DNA of 16,332 bases from an uncultured Eubacteriales bacterium (GCA_900540495.1 UQGA01000026.1:1-16332); one strand, 5' to 3'; shown: positions 1 through 7,155, counted from the first letter of the stretch. Translations and numbers: made by a program. The notes: generated by a model not told the origin, from the letters alone.

Positions 1-334
1 GCATCCTCTCGCCCTTTTCTCCGGGCGTCGGCTCCATCTGAAACCAACGAGGGCGCGCGACGGACGTCTTCCCCGCCCGTCCCGCGTTTTGCCCTGCCCG
101 CCTTTGTGCGGCGCAGGCGCTTCCCGCACGCGGCAGGAGGCTTTTGCCGCATCCTCTCGCCCTTTTCTCCGGGCGTCGGCTCCATCTGAAACCAACGAGG
201 GCGTGCGACGGACGTCTTCCCCGTCCCGCGTCTTGCCTTGCTTGCTCCCCTGTGTTGGCGCGGACGTCTTCCCTGCCCACCCCGCGCTTTGCCCCCGCCC
301 GCCTTTGCACGGCCGGACACCCGTGAACGCCAAC
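1..334. repeat. Non-coding stretch with 148-bp direct repeats
   Basis: Bases 1 to about 90 recur almost unchanged from base 149 to about 237, giving a period of 148 bp. The shared part includes the marker GGACGTCTTCC at 62 and again at 210. A shorter, more diverged third piece with the same marker starts near 262. The copies differ by a few substitutions and small deletions, as expected for decaying tandem repeats. Open frames across the stretch have no recognisable product and no good ribosome binding site, so I call it non-coding. The first copy begins at the window edge, so the array may extend leftward. Confidence 0.75.
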
Positions 335-372
335 AAAAAACGCCTGCGCGGCGGTTGAAGGGCCGGCAGGCG
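335..372 (-). terminator. Intrinsic terminator of the cyclo-ligase gene
   Basis: Read on the minus strand, arms CGCCTGC (372-366) and GCAGGCG (347-341) form a GC-rich stem followed by six T residues (340-335). It lies 8 bases after the stop codon of the cyclo-ligase gene, where a factor-independent terminator is expected. Confidence 0.8.
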
Positions 373-379
373 GTGTGGT

Positions 380-952
380 TCAGAGGGTTGCCGGATTCGG
401 CGCGGCGGTCCGCTCGGTCACGACCAGCCCGGCGGGGATGTCGGTCGGCTCCGGGTCGATGCGGTCGACGCGCTGCGCCTCATAGGCCACAAGGATGGTG
501 CGGGCGCGCGTACAGCGCGGCAAAAAGCGGTCGTAACAGCCGGCGCCCATGCCGATGCGGTTGCCGCTTTCGTCAAACGCCGTACACGGCAGCAGCACCA
601 GATCGATCTCCGACGGATCGATGCGCTTCGCGTGCGCCGGGTCGGGCGCGCGCATGCCGTTGCGGTCGGTTAAAAAGGCGTCGGCCGCCTCCGGCAGGAG
701 CGCCTCCATATCCGTGCGATTCGTACAGTAGGGATACACGACGGTCTTGCCCTGTGCGCGCGCCAGCGCCGCTGTCTCCGCCACGTCCACTTCGCCGCCC
801 ACGCTGCAATACGCCATGACCACCGACGCATTGGCAAACGCCTCGCTCGCCGTCACCGCCTGTGCAATCGCATGGTCGTAACTGGCGCGGCGCGCGCCGC
901 ATACGCCCCTGCGTCCTGCCAGTCCGCGCCGGCGAAGCTCGCGCTTGTCCAC
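380..952 (-). CDS. 5-formyltetrahydrofolate cyclo-ligase (MTHFS)
   Basis: This enzyme of folate one-carbon metabolism converts 5-formyl-THF to 5,10-methenyl-THF using ATP, in the cytoplasm. The protein of about 190 residues matches the usual family length. It shows the signature segment GMGAGCYDRFL at about residues 134-144, preceded by LVLLPCTAFDESGNR; the family norm there is GYGGGYYDRFL. The C-terminal DIPAGLVVTER also fits the family. I place the start at a GTG (952) giving VDKRELRRR, because family members begin with a short K/R-rich helix. The longer frame begins at a TTG that lies inside the -35 box, so it would not be transcribed. Another GTG at 961 is possible. The gene is monocistronic, with its own promoter and terminator, and diverges from the polyferredoxin gene. 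Confidence 0.85.
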   Translation of the reverse strand: MDKRELRRRGLAGRRGVCGARRASYDHAIAQAVTASEAFANASVVMAYCSVGGEVDVAETAALARAQGKTVVYPYCTNRTDMEALLPEAADAFLTDRNGMRAPDPAHAKRIDPSEIDLVLLPCTAFDESGNRIGMGAGCYDRFLPRCTRARTILVAYEAQRVDRIDPEPTDIPAGLVVTERTAAPNPATL

Positions 953-986
953 GACTCGCACCCCACTTTTCAAGATAATATATGAT

Positions 987-1015
987 ATTGTACCGCACCG
1001 GCGTGCAGGATGCAA
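987..1015 (-). promoter_or_regulatory. Sigma-A type promoter for the cyclo-ligase gene
   Basis: On the minus strand a TTGCAT box (1015-1010) and a TACAAT box (992-987) are separated by 17 bases. Transcription would begin near 980, just ahead of the GTG start at 952. This also argues against the longer reading frame. Confidence 0.6.
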
Positions 1016-1253
1016 GGGCTATTTTTCGCCGCGCGCTTTTTGCGGTGCCGGTTGCTGCCCTTCCCGTAGGCAAAGCTGTCAAAGGACTTTCCCGCCTCCT
1101 CCGCGCGCCCGTGCGGTTGCGGACGGGTGCGCACCCTGCGGGCGGGAAACGGCGCTGTTGAATAGCGAAGGAATGCGCGGCTTTGCAGCGGACGTCCCCA
1201 CTGCGCGACAGTTCCCCCTGTTGCCGGTTTTGCAAAATTTTCGCTCACAGATG
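1016..1253. other. Intergenic region with nested complementary segments, possibly a structured RNA
   Basis: No gene is supported here. Several segment pairs are perfectly complementary and nested in order: GGCAA 1069-1073 with TTGCC 1221-1225, CTGTC 1076-1080 with GACAG 1207-1211, GGAC 1084-1087 with GTCC 1194-1197, and TTTCCCGCC 1088-1096 with GGCGGGAAA 1141-1149. This could be a folded RNA of roughly 160 nt, but GC-rich DNA yields chance pairings, and I see no clear promoter that would produce it. Confidence 0.25.
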
Positions 1254-1283
1254 TTGGCGCGGGAGGACGATTGCTGGTATAAT
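1254..1283 (+). promoter_or_regulatory. Promoter of the polyferredoxin gene
   Basis: TTGGCG at 1254-1259 and a perfect TATAAT at 1278-1283 are 18 bases apart. The coding start follows 32 bases later, with a good AAGGAGG ribosome binding site. Confidence 0.6.
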
Positions 1284-1315
1284 AAAAAAATCTCCTGCGC
1301 ATCGAAGGAGGCGGC

Positions 1316-2134
1316 ATGAAAAAATATCTCCCGGCAGCACTGCTGCTGCTCGGCTTTGAGGCCGTGGCGGTCGCGCTGTGGCTGGCCAGGCAAAACCCGT
1401 TCTACCTGTTCAATTTCAGCTACATCGGCCTGTCCATCGCCACGGGCGTTTTCCTGCTCGGCCGCAATTATCCCCATGCCCGGCGGGTCGTGCAGCTTTT
1501 GGTGGGGTTGTACATGCTGGTCTATCTCGGCCTCATTCGCGGGGAAAACATGCAGCTGGAGGGTTTCTGGTACTATCTTTTCACCGGGGTGTTCGAAGCG
1601 GCGACCATTCACTACGTGGTGGCCAAGATCGTCGGGCCGCTGTTCTTTGGCCGGGGCTGGTGCGGCTACGCATGCTGGACGGCCATGGTGCTGGACTTTT
1701 TGCCATATCCAGTCCCCGCCGGTCCCCGGCGCAGGCTGGGCTTTTTGCGTTACCTCGTGTTTGCCGCGTCCTTTGGTTTCGTAGCGGCGCTGTTCCTGTT
1801 TCATGTAGAGGGGATGCAGGAGATCATGTTTATCGCGTTTCTCGTGGGCAATGCGTTGTACTATGCGGCGGGAATAGCGCTGGCCTTTGCGTTTCGAGAT
1901 AACCGGGCGTTTTGCAAGTATCTCTGTCCCATCACCGTGTTTCTCAAACCCATGAGCTACTTTTCCCTCTCCCGCATCACATGCGACAAGGAAAAATGCG
2001 TATCCTGCGGCAAGTGCAAACAGGTGTGCCCCATGGAGGTGGACGTGACCGACAATTCCCGCCGGCGCAGGAATGGCACTGAATGCATCCTTTGCATGGC
2101 GTGCGTAAAGGCCTGTCCCCAAAAAGCGTTGTAG
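1316..2134 (+). CDS. Membrane-bound 4Fe-4S polyferredoxin, NapH/YccM type
   Basis: A predicted electron-transfer protein of 272 residues anchored in the cytoplasmic membrane. Hydrophobic segments lie at about 4-24, 31-49, 57-74, 84-108, 141-162 and 170-193. Cysteine pairs typical of the NapH/NosR-type membrane domain occur as CGYAC (116, 120) and CKYLCP (200, 204). A C-terminal ferredoxin domain carries two clusters: C228-C231-C234-C238-Pro and C257-C260-C263-C267-Pro. The start has an AAGGAGG site 8 bases upstream and its own promoter. No nitrate, nitrous oxide or other reductase gene lies beside it, so the redox partner and substrate cannot be read from context. Similar orphan proteins occur in anaerobes and are usually annotated only as 4Fe-4S binding protein. 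Confident on family, not on role. Confidence 0.85.
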   Translation: MKKYLPAALLLLGFEAVAVALWLARQNPFYLFNFSYIGLSIATGVFLLGRNYPHARRVVQLLVGLYMLVYLGLIRGENMQLEGFWYYLFTGVFEAATIHYVVAKIVGPLFFGRGWCGYACWTAMVLDFLPYPVPAGPRRRLGFLRYLVFAASFGFVAALFLFHVEGMQEIMFIAFLVGNALYYAAGIALAFAFRDNRAFCKYLCPITVFLKPMSYFSLSRITCDKEKCVSCGKCKQVCPMEVDVTDNSRRRRNGTECILCMACVKACPQKAL

Positions 2135-2363
2135 GCGCGGCGATCGGGCGACGCTGCGCCTGCCCGGCCGGAAGGTGCCTTTTGTGAAAACAGGAGAAAA
2201 TTTCCGCCTGCGCGCGGGCGGCGGTGGCGCCGGGCGCCACGATCTGGTATCATACGAACATGCTTCAGGGGGGCGGCCCCGGTTGCCATTTGCCGCAGGG
2301 GAGCGGCGCAGCACAACAGGGACGAAACGCCGCGACAGTGCGGCCGAAGGAGGAGGACAGGAC

Positions 2364-3692
2364 ATGCGTTTTGTGGATTTGATCGAAAGGAAAGCGGAGG
2401 GGGACGCGTTGACCGAAGCGGAAATTCGCTCCATGGTGGGCGGATTCGTGGACGGCACAATCCCGGATTACCAGATGGCGGCCATGCTGATGGCGATCCT
2501 GCAGCGCGGCATGACGGCGGAGGAAACGGCGGCGCTGACGCTGGCGATGATGCGCTCCGGCGATGTCGTCGACCTGTCCGACCTGCCGGGCGTCAAGCTC
2601 GACAAACACAGCACCGGCGGCGTGGGCGATACGACCACGCTGGTCGTCGCGCCGCTCGTGGCGGCGTGCGGCGGCACGGTGGCCAAGATGTCCGGCCGCG
2701 GGCTTGGGCACACGGGCGGTACGCTTGACAAGCTGGAGGCGATCCCCGGCTGTCGGGTGGAACAGAGCATGGAGGATTTCAAGCGCATGGTGCGCGAAAA
2801 CGGCGTGGCGGTCATCGGCCAGTCGGGCAACCTCGTGCCAGCTGATAAGAAGATGTATGCGCTGCGGGACGTGACGGCCACGGTGCGCAGCATCCCGCTC
2901 ATCGCATCGAGCGTGATGTCCAAAAAGCTCGCCAGCGGCGCGGACGCGATCGTGTTGGACGTGAAGGTCGGTTCCGGCGCTTTCATGCAGACGCCGGAAG
3001 CGGCGCGGGAGCTGGCGCAGCGCATGGTGGAGATCGGGGCGCTGGTCGGCCGCCGCGTGGCCGCGATCATCACGGATATGAACCAGCCGCTCGGCATGGC
3101 CGTGGGCAATGCGCTGGAGGTGCGCGAGGCGGTGGAGCTGCTCAGCGGCCTCGTGCCGGCGGGCGACCCGCTGTACGAGGTGTGCATGCTGCTCGGCGAG
3201 CAGATGCTCTGCATGGGCGGCCTTGCTGCGGATGAGAAGGAAGCGCGCCGGAACCTCACCGCCGCGCTCCAAAGCGGCGCCGGGCTCGACAAACTGCGCA
3301 GGATGGTCGCGCAGCTGGGCGGCGACAGCGGCTATCTCAGCGTGGAGCGCATGGACGAGCTGTGCGCCGTGCGCGAGCGGATCGACGTGCCGGCGAGGGC
3401 GGATGGGTTCGTCACCGCCATGCAGTCGGAGCGCATCGGTACGGCGGCGCAGATGCTCGGCGCAGGCCGCGCCACCAAGGAGGATACGATCGACCCGGCG
3501 GTGGGTCTGGTCATGCGCGTGCGCTGCGGCAGCAGGGTGCGGCGGGATGACGCGCTCTGCACGCTGTACGTCAACGACGGTCGCGCCGTGCCCGAGGTCG
3601 TGGCGCTGTTGCAGGACGCCATTCGCATTGATCCGGCGCAGGGCGTGCCCACGCCGATGGTGTACGATGTGATCCGCAGCGCGGGCGCATAA
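2364..3692 (+). CDS. pdp: Pyrimidine-nucleoside phosphorylase
   Basis: This cytoplasmic salvage enzyme splits uridine, thymidine or deoxyuridine with phosphate into the base and (deoxy)ribose-1-phosphate. The 442-residue protein has the phosphate-binding stretch KHSTGGVGD (81-89), the family signature SGRGLGHTGGTLDKLE (110-125), and a conserved middle beginning YALRDVTATV and running through SSVMSKK to LDVKVGSGAFM. Length and full collinearity fit the Firmicute Pdp group; the Proteobacterial counterpart is thymidine phosphorylase DeoA, and the two cannot be told apart with certainty here. The start at 2364 has AAGGAGGAGGA directly upstream and gives the standard N-terminus MRFVDLIERK. Longer in-frame upstream codons lack homology. 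The 229 bases before it hold a small GC hairpin and a weak TATCAT box (2248-2253), but no gene. rsmA follows after 4 bases. Confidence 0.95.
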   Translation: MRFVDLIERKAEGDALTEAEIRSMVGGFVDGTIPDYQMAAMLMAILQRGMTAEETAALTLAMMRSGDVVDLSDLPGVKLDKHSTGGVGDTTTLVVAPLVAACGGTVAKMSGRGLGHTGGTLDKLEAIPGCRVEQSMEDFKRMVRENGVAVIGQSGNLVPADKKMYALRDVTATVRSIPLIASSVMSKKLASGADAIVLDVKVGSGAFMQTPEAARELAQRMVEIGALVGRRVAAIITDMNQPLGMAVGNALEVREAVELLSGLVPAGDPLYEVCMLLGEQMLCMGGLAADEKEARRNLTAALQSGAGLDKLRRMVAQLGGDSGYLSVERMDELCAVRERIDVPARADGFVTAMQSERIGTAAQMLGAGRATKEDTIDPAVGLVMRVRCGSRVRRDDALCTLYVNDGRAVPEVVALLQDAIRIDPAQGVPTPMVYDVIRSAGA

Positions 3693-3696
3693 TCCC

Positions 3697-4518
3697 ATGC
3701 CGATCACGGACGTTGCGCAGCTCAGACAGGCGCTGGCGGCCGCCGGCCTGTCGCCCAACCGGGCGCTTGGGCAGAACTTTTTTATCGATGGCGCGCGCCT
3801 TGCCGCCATTGCGGATGCGGCGGGCGTGGACGGGCTGCCGGTGCTGGAGATCGGTCCGGGGCTGGGCGCGCTGACGGAGCTGCTGCTTGCGCGCGCGTCC
3901 CGCGTGACGGCGGTGGAAAAGGACGCCGCGCTCTGCGCCGTGCTGCGGGCGCGCCTTGCCGCGGACGTGGCGGCGGGCCGGCTCGCGCTGTATGCGGCGG
4001 ACATCCTGCGCTTTGACGTTGCCGCCGCAATGACCGGCGCGCCGTTTGCCGTGGCAGGCAACCTGCCCTACTACATCACCACCCCCATCGTGGAACGCCT
4101 GCTGCCGCTGTTGCCGCTCTCGCTTACGCTCATGGTGCAGCGCGAGGCGGCGGAGCGTTTTTTCGCCGCGCCGGGCGCGCGCGTCTACGGGCCGCTGACC
4201 GTGCTCGCGCAGCTCTATTATTCGTCCTCGCCCATCATGGATGTGCCGCGCACCTGCTATTACCCGCAGCCGGATGTGGACTCTGCGGTCGTGCGCCTCG
4301 AGCGCCGCGCCGCGCCGCCTCCGGAAGCGCCGACGCGCGTCTTTGCGTTTTGCCGGCGCGCGTTTGCCATGCGGCGCAAGACGCTGTGCAACAACCTGCC
4401 GTCCCCCGGCCGCACGGCCGGAGCGCTTGCAGCGCTTGGCCTGCCGCCGAACGTGCGGGCGGAGGCGCTGTCGCCGCAGGCGCTGCTGGCGCTGTACCGC
4501 CGCCTGGGCGATGGCTGA
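3697..4518 (+). CDS. rsmA: 16S rRNA (adenine1518-N6/adenine1519-N6) dimethyltransferase RsmA (KsgA)
   Basis: It dimethylates two adjacent adenines in the 3' terminal hairpin of 16S rRNA during 30S maturation, using S-adenosylmethionine. The 273-residue protein shows LGQNF (24-28), SAM-binding motif I VLEIGPGLGALT (49-60), the acidic VEKD (73-76), and the catalytic NLPYYITTP (122-130). The C-terminal region has the usual RRKTLCNNL segment. The start lies 4 bases after the pdp stop with no clear ribosome binding site, so translation is probably coupled to pdp. A terminator follows at 4649-4669. Loss of KsgA gives kasugamycin resistance in other bacteria; nothing here suggests an inactive copy. 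Erm methylases share the fold but lack this N-terminal LGQNF context. Confidence 0.95.
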   Translation: MPITDVAQLRQALAAAGLSPNRALGQNFFIDGARLAAIADAAGVDGLPVLEIGPGLGALTELLLARASRVTAVEKDAALCAVLRARLAADVAAGRLALYAADILRFDVAAAMTGAPFAVAGNLPYYITTPIVERLLPLLPLSLTLMVQREAAERFFAAPGARVYGPLTVLAQLYYSSSPIMDVPRTCYYPQPDVDSAVVRLERRAAPPPEAPTRVFAFCRRAFAMRRKTLCNNLPSPGRTAGALAALGLPPNVRAEALSPQALLALYRRLGDG

Positions 4519-4648
4519 ATGCCGGCATCGCCGCGTTGGCCTGGCGGCCGGGCCGGGAGGGCGGCCGGCCCGCCTGCGGAGCGAACATCAAAATCCCGTT
4601 CCCGCCCTGGGAGAAAAGGATCAAAGGGAAGTCCACGAACGAAACGAG

Positions 4649-4669
4649 AGCGGGTCTGCCCGCTTTTTT
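4649..4669 (+). terminator. Terminator of the pdp-rsmA operon
   Basis: The stem AGCGGG (4649-4654) / CCCGCT (4659-4664) with a 4-base loop runs directly into a six-T tract (4664-4669). Confidence 0.8.
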
Positions 4670-4712
4670 GTTATGGTTTTTTATTTATTCGAATAAAGTA
4701 AGGACGGGGTTT

Positions 4713-4829
4713 TGCTAACGCCACATAAGGAAGTTTTAGATAAGATACGGAGCAACTCATTTTACTGAGTTACTCCGTATAAATTCGTATTTCGTGTATT
4801 TTCAATTATTTCCTTATATGGCATCAGCA
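4713..4829. repeat. AT-rich palindromic element (MITE-like or structured 3' RNA)
   Basis: Outer arms 4713-4732 and 4810-4829 are inverted repeats matching at 17 of 20 positions (core CATAAGGAA / TTCCTTATATG). A second hairpin sits inside: ATACGGAG-c-AACTCA (4745-4759) against TGAGTT-a-CTCCGTAT (4766-4780). The stretch is far more AT-rich than its neighbours, suggesting transfer. All three mismatches of the outer arms become G-U wobble pairs in a minus-strand transcript, which would come from ispDF read-through. I cannot see a clear target-site duplication. It fills the gap between the convergent rsmA and ispDF genes; no gene lies in this gap. Confidence 0.6.
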
Positions 4830-4895
4830 TTCGCTTGCCCCGCCCTTTTTCCCGAAAAGAGCGCCCCAACGCAGACGCACACGAACCCGCGGTGG

Positions 4896-6011
4896 TCACG
4901 CGAGCGAGGCGATGGCCTGCGCGGAGATGCAGAGACCGCGCCCCTCGTCGTTCATGCCCTCGGTGGTCGTGGCCTTGAGCCCGACGCACGCCGGGTCGAT
5001 TCCGCAGGCGGCGGCGATGTTCCGCCGCATGGCGGGCAGATGCGGGGCAAGTTTCGGGCGCTGCGCGATAATCGTCGCGTCGATCGTCTGTGGGCGCAGG
5101 CGCTCCTGCGCGAGGCGTGCAACGACGGTGCGGAGCAGCGCCAGGCTGTCCGCCCCGCGATAAGCGGGATCGGTGTCGGGGAACAGGTGGCCGATATCCG
5201 GCAGGGCGGCGGCGCCGAGCAGCGCATCCATGATCGCATGGAGGAGCACATCCGCATCCGAATGGCCGAGCAGGCCGCGTTCAAACGGGATCTCCACGCC
5301 GCCCAGAACGAGCCGCCGCCCCTCTACGAGCCGGTGCGTATCAAACCCGGTGCCGTAGCGCGAAAGTAACCGGCGCGCGCGCGCCCAGTCTTCCGGCGTG
5401 GTCAGCTTGAAGTTGTCCTCGCTGCCCGGAACGAGGCGCGGCGTATGCCCGGCGCGCAGGAACAGCGTCATATCGTCGGTCGCGGGCGCATCGGCGGCGC
5501 GATAGGCCGCCAGAATATCCGCAAGCAGGAAGGCCTGCGGCGTCTGCATCCGCCAGAGCGCGTCGCGCGGCACCACGGCGGCGGCGCCCTCCCCCTGGCG
5601 GAGGACGGTATCGGTTATGGGTACGGCCGCCACGCCGCTGCCAAAGCTGGTGGCGCTTTCCGCGCAGGCGCGCACGAGCGCCGGCGTGACGAGGCAGCGC
5701 GCCGCATCGTGGATGAGCGCGATACTCGGTTCGCCGCCGGTCCATTCGGCGGCGGCTTCCAGCGCGGCGCGCACGGAGGCCTGGCGCGCGTCCCCGCCGG
5801 GGACGATGCGGCGGGGGACGGGGCAGGGCAACGCCTCCACAAAGGCGCGCGTCGCGGCGGAAACGGCGCAAACGAGCGCGTCGGCGCCGCCCCGGATGAG
5901 CGCGTCCATGCTGCGCTCGACGGCGCTCCTGCCGCACAGCGGAGCGGTCAGCTTGTCAAAGCCCATGCGCTGCGACGTGCCGGCGCACAGCAGAATGCCA
6001 ACGACGCGCAC
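4896..6011 (-). CDS. ispDF: Bifunctional IspD-IspF of the MEP isoprenoid pathway
   Basis: A fused enzyme of 371 residues. The N-terminal half is 2-C-methyl-D-erythritol 4-phosphate cytidylyltransferase: LCAGTSQRMGFDK (8-20), HDAAR (101-105), QTPQAF (156-161) and KLTTPED (202-208). From about residue 218 the C-terminal half is 2-C-methyl-D-erythritol 2,4-cyclodiphosphate synthase: RYGTGFDTH with metal ligands D224 and H226, GLLGHSDADVLLHAIMDALLG with ligand H258, then DIGHLFPDTD. Together they catalyse steps 3 and 5 of the pathway; step 4 (IspE) is not in the window. The start is a GTG with GGAGG upstream, 3 bases after the stop of the S4 gene, so the two are co-transcribed. Separate ispD and ispF genes are more common, but the fusion is known in several lineages. 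Both halves look intact. Confidence 0.95.
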   Translation of the reverse strand: MRVVGILLCAGTSQRMGFDKLTAPLCGRSAVERSMDALIRGGADALVCAVSAATRAFVEALPCPVPRRIVPGGDARQASVRAALEAAAEWTGGEPSIALIHDAARCLVTPALVRACAESATSFGSGVAAVPITDTVLRQGEGAAAVVPRDALWRMQTPQAFLLADILAAYRAADAPATDDMTLFLRAGHTPRLVPGSEDNFKLTTPEDWARARRLLSRYGTGFDTHRLVEGRRLVLGGVEIPFERGLLGHSDADVLLHAIMDALLGAAALPDIGHLFPDTDPAYRGADSLALLRTVVARLAQERLRPQTIDATIIAQRPKLAPHLPAMRRNIAAACGIDPACVGLKATTTEGMNDEGRGLCISAQAIASLA

Positions 6012-6014
6012 GGC

Positions 6015-6263
6015 TCAGCCCTCCGAAAGCACGGTGTACATGGCGGCGGCCTCCTCCTTGCGCGTATGCTCGACGACGCTCTCCACGCGCACGACGAAGT
6101 GTTTGCCGCCGAGCAGCAGGTCGAGCGTGTCGCCGGGCTTGACGTCCGTGGATGGCTTGGCCTGCCTGCCATTGACGGTTACACGGCCGGCGCCTGCGGC
6201 CTCGTTGGCCACGGTGCGCCGCTTGATGATGCGCGAGACCTTCAAATATTTATCGAGCCGCAC
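6015..6263 (-). CDS. rqcP: RqcP-like S4-domain RNA-binding protein
   Basis: A small 82-residue cytoplasmic protein, almost entirely one S4 domain, matching the RqcP/YabO family. Typical features are RLDKYLKVSRIIKRRTVANEA at the start, GRVTVNGRQAKPSTDVKPGD in the middle, and a KEEAAAMY tail. RqcP binds stalled 50S-peptidyl-tRNA complexes and works with RqcH in C-terminal alanine tailing of stuck nascent chains. The start is a GTG at 6263 with AGGAGGGG directly upstream; the longer in-frame reading lacks homology. It overlaps the end of the zincin gene by 14 bases and is followed 3 bases later by ispDF. In many Firmicutes rqcP sits with mazG, yabP and divIC, so this neighbourhood is different. 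Family assignment is confident, the exact orthologue less so. Confidence 0.85.
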   Translation of the reverse strand: MRLDKYLKVSRIIKRRTVANEAAGAGRVTVNGRQAKPSTDVKPGDTLDLLLGGKHFVVRVESVVEHTRKEEAAAMYTVLSEG

Positions 6264-6894
6264 GGCCCCTCCTTTCCCCCGCGTCGGGCGGGCGTTGGGA
6301 TGATCCCCGCGCGCCGGGGCGCCGGGCATAGACGGTCATGGCCACGCCGGTATCCTGCACGAGGATATCCGACGGCAGCCGGGAAAACCGGCAGACGACG
6401 TACAGATCGCCCGCCGCGCCGGAGATGTTGCACACCTGGATGAAATACACCACCCAGAACCACGTCGGGCCGGCAGCGAAATTGAGCCCGAGCAGCACGG
6501 CGCCAAGCAACACGACGGGTGCAAGCGCAACGACGATGTACGGGCCCTTGCGGAAAAACGCCTCGCTGCCGGCGTACGCATACAGGCCGGTGAATCCATA
6601 GCGCACCCGGACGGCGCCAAACGCCTTCATGCACGCGCCATGGATGAGCTCATGCAGCACCATGTACAGCACGAACCCGCCGAGCAGGGCCGGCAGCGCC
6701 GGCAACCCCGCCGAAAACAGAGCGGAGATCGGCACGATTGCGGCGCCGATCAGGCACAGCGGCACCGCCAGCAGCAGCGCCAGCCCGTTCACCAGCAGCG
6801 CGGTCCGCCGATCCCGCTGCAGGTCGAGCGAAAACGTCGGCGCATACGCCTCCGGCAGGGCGGACAAGCAGGCGGGCATGCGGGCTCGTTCCAT
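6250..6894 (-). CDS. DUF3267-type membrane zincin (putative metalloprotease)
   Basis: A 214-residue membrane protein. Hydrophobic segments lie at about 32-60 and 65-85, then 115-135 and 140-160. The first large block is followed by the zinc-peptidase motif HELIH in LHELIHGACMK (about residue 81 onward), and a later NISGAAGDLY could supply a third metal ligand. This is the layout of the DUF3267 group of putative zincins; substrates are generally unknown. The start is an ATG with AAAGGGGAGG upstream. It is the first gene of the zincin-rqcP-ispDF operon and drives coupled translation of rqcP through a 14-base overlap. The tail after residue 190 is hydrophilic and Arg-rich. Site-2-protease relatives are an alternative family, but the spacing here suits DUF3267 better. 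Confidence 0.8.
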   Translation of the reverse strand: MERARMPACLSALPEAYAPTFSLDLQRDRRTALLVNGLALLLAVPLCLIGAAIVPISALFSAGLPALPALLGGFVLYMVLHELIHGACMKAFGAVRVRYGFTGLYAYAGSEAFFRKGPYIVVALAPVVLLGAVLLGLNFAAGPTWFWVVYFIQVCNISGAAGDLYVVCRFSRLPSDILVQDTGVAMTVYARRPGARGSSQRPPDAGERRGRAAR

Positions 6895-6929
6895 AGGCGC
6901 GCCTCCCCTTTCAGCGAGTCTTCCTTTTC

Positions 6930-6958
6930 ATGGTATGCGCCCGGAGGCCGCCTGTCAA
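6930..6958 (-). promoter_or_regulatory. Promoter of the zincin-rqcP-ispDF operon
   Basis: On the minus strand a perfect TTGACA (6958-6953) and TACCAT (6935-6930) lie 17 bases apart. Its -35 box is only 4 bases from the -35 box of the divergent thiT promoter. Confidence 0.75.
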
Positions 6959-6962
6959 GCCC

Positions 6963-6991
6963 TTGACAAAACCGGCCGTCAATGCTATGAT
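6963..6991 (+). promoter_or_regulatory. Promoter of the riboswitch-thiT transcript
   Basis: TTGACA at 6963-6968 and TATGAT at 6986-6991 have ideal 17-base spacing. The start point near 6998 coincides with the first base of the TPP aptamer. Confidence 0.85.
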
Positions 6992-6998
6992 ACGTTCG

Positions 6999-7081
6999 TC
7001 ACGGGGGCGCCCGCGCCGGTTTTACAGCGGGCTGAGAAGTACCCTTGGAACCTGTTGGGTCATGCCATCGTAGGAAAGTGA
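6999..7081 (+). ncRNA. TPP (thiamine pyrophosphate) riboswitch aptamer
   Basis: The conserved THI-box segments appear in order: GGGGGCGCCCG, GGGCTGAGAAGTACCCTT, GGAACCTG and CATGCCATCGTAGGAAAGTG. The closing helix P1 pairs TCAC (6999-7002) with GTGA (7078-7081). It is followed by an intrinsic terminator and then thiT, so bound TPP would end transcription early and shut down thiamine uptake. Family assignment rests on direct recognition of the consensus. Confidence 0.95.
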
Positions 7082-7105
7082 TACATACGCTCCCTGCATG
7101 TTGTC

Positions 7106-7138
7106 GTTCATGGCTCGCGTCGCCGTGAACGCTTTTTT
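7106..7138 (+). terminator. Riboswitch expression-platform terminator
   Basis: The stem GTTCATGGC (7106-7114) / GCCGTGAAC (7122-7130), with one G-U pair, is followed by six T residues at 7133-7138. It lies between the TPP aptamer and the thiT ribosome binding site, so it is the likely ligand-controlled off switch. Confidence 0.85.
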
Positions 7139-7155
7139 GTCCGGGAGGAACCGCA

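Noticed and set aside
1..240. CRISPR array from the repeats at the left edge
   Set aside because: The unit is 148 bp in tandem, without short repeats, unique spacers or cas genes.
953..1015. Longer start for the cyclo-ligase at the TTG at 1015
   Set aside because: The TTG lies inside the predicted -35 box, and the extra residues do not fit the family.
1079..2458. Minus-strand frame of 459 codons opposite the polyferredoxin gene
   Set aside because: The plus-strand gene has iron-sulfur motifs and a good start; the opposite frame is low complexity and begins inside pdp.
2265..4061. Long minus-strand frame of 598 codons opposite pdp and rsmA
   Set aside because: It lies antisense to two clear genes in GC-rich DNA, is rich in His, Arg and Ala, and shows no family motif or ribosome site.
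5445..6443. Plus-strand frame of 332 codons opposite ispDF
   Set aside because: Antisense to a fully motif-supported enzyme gene.
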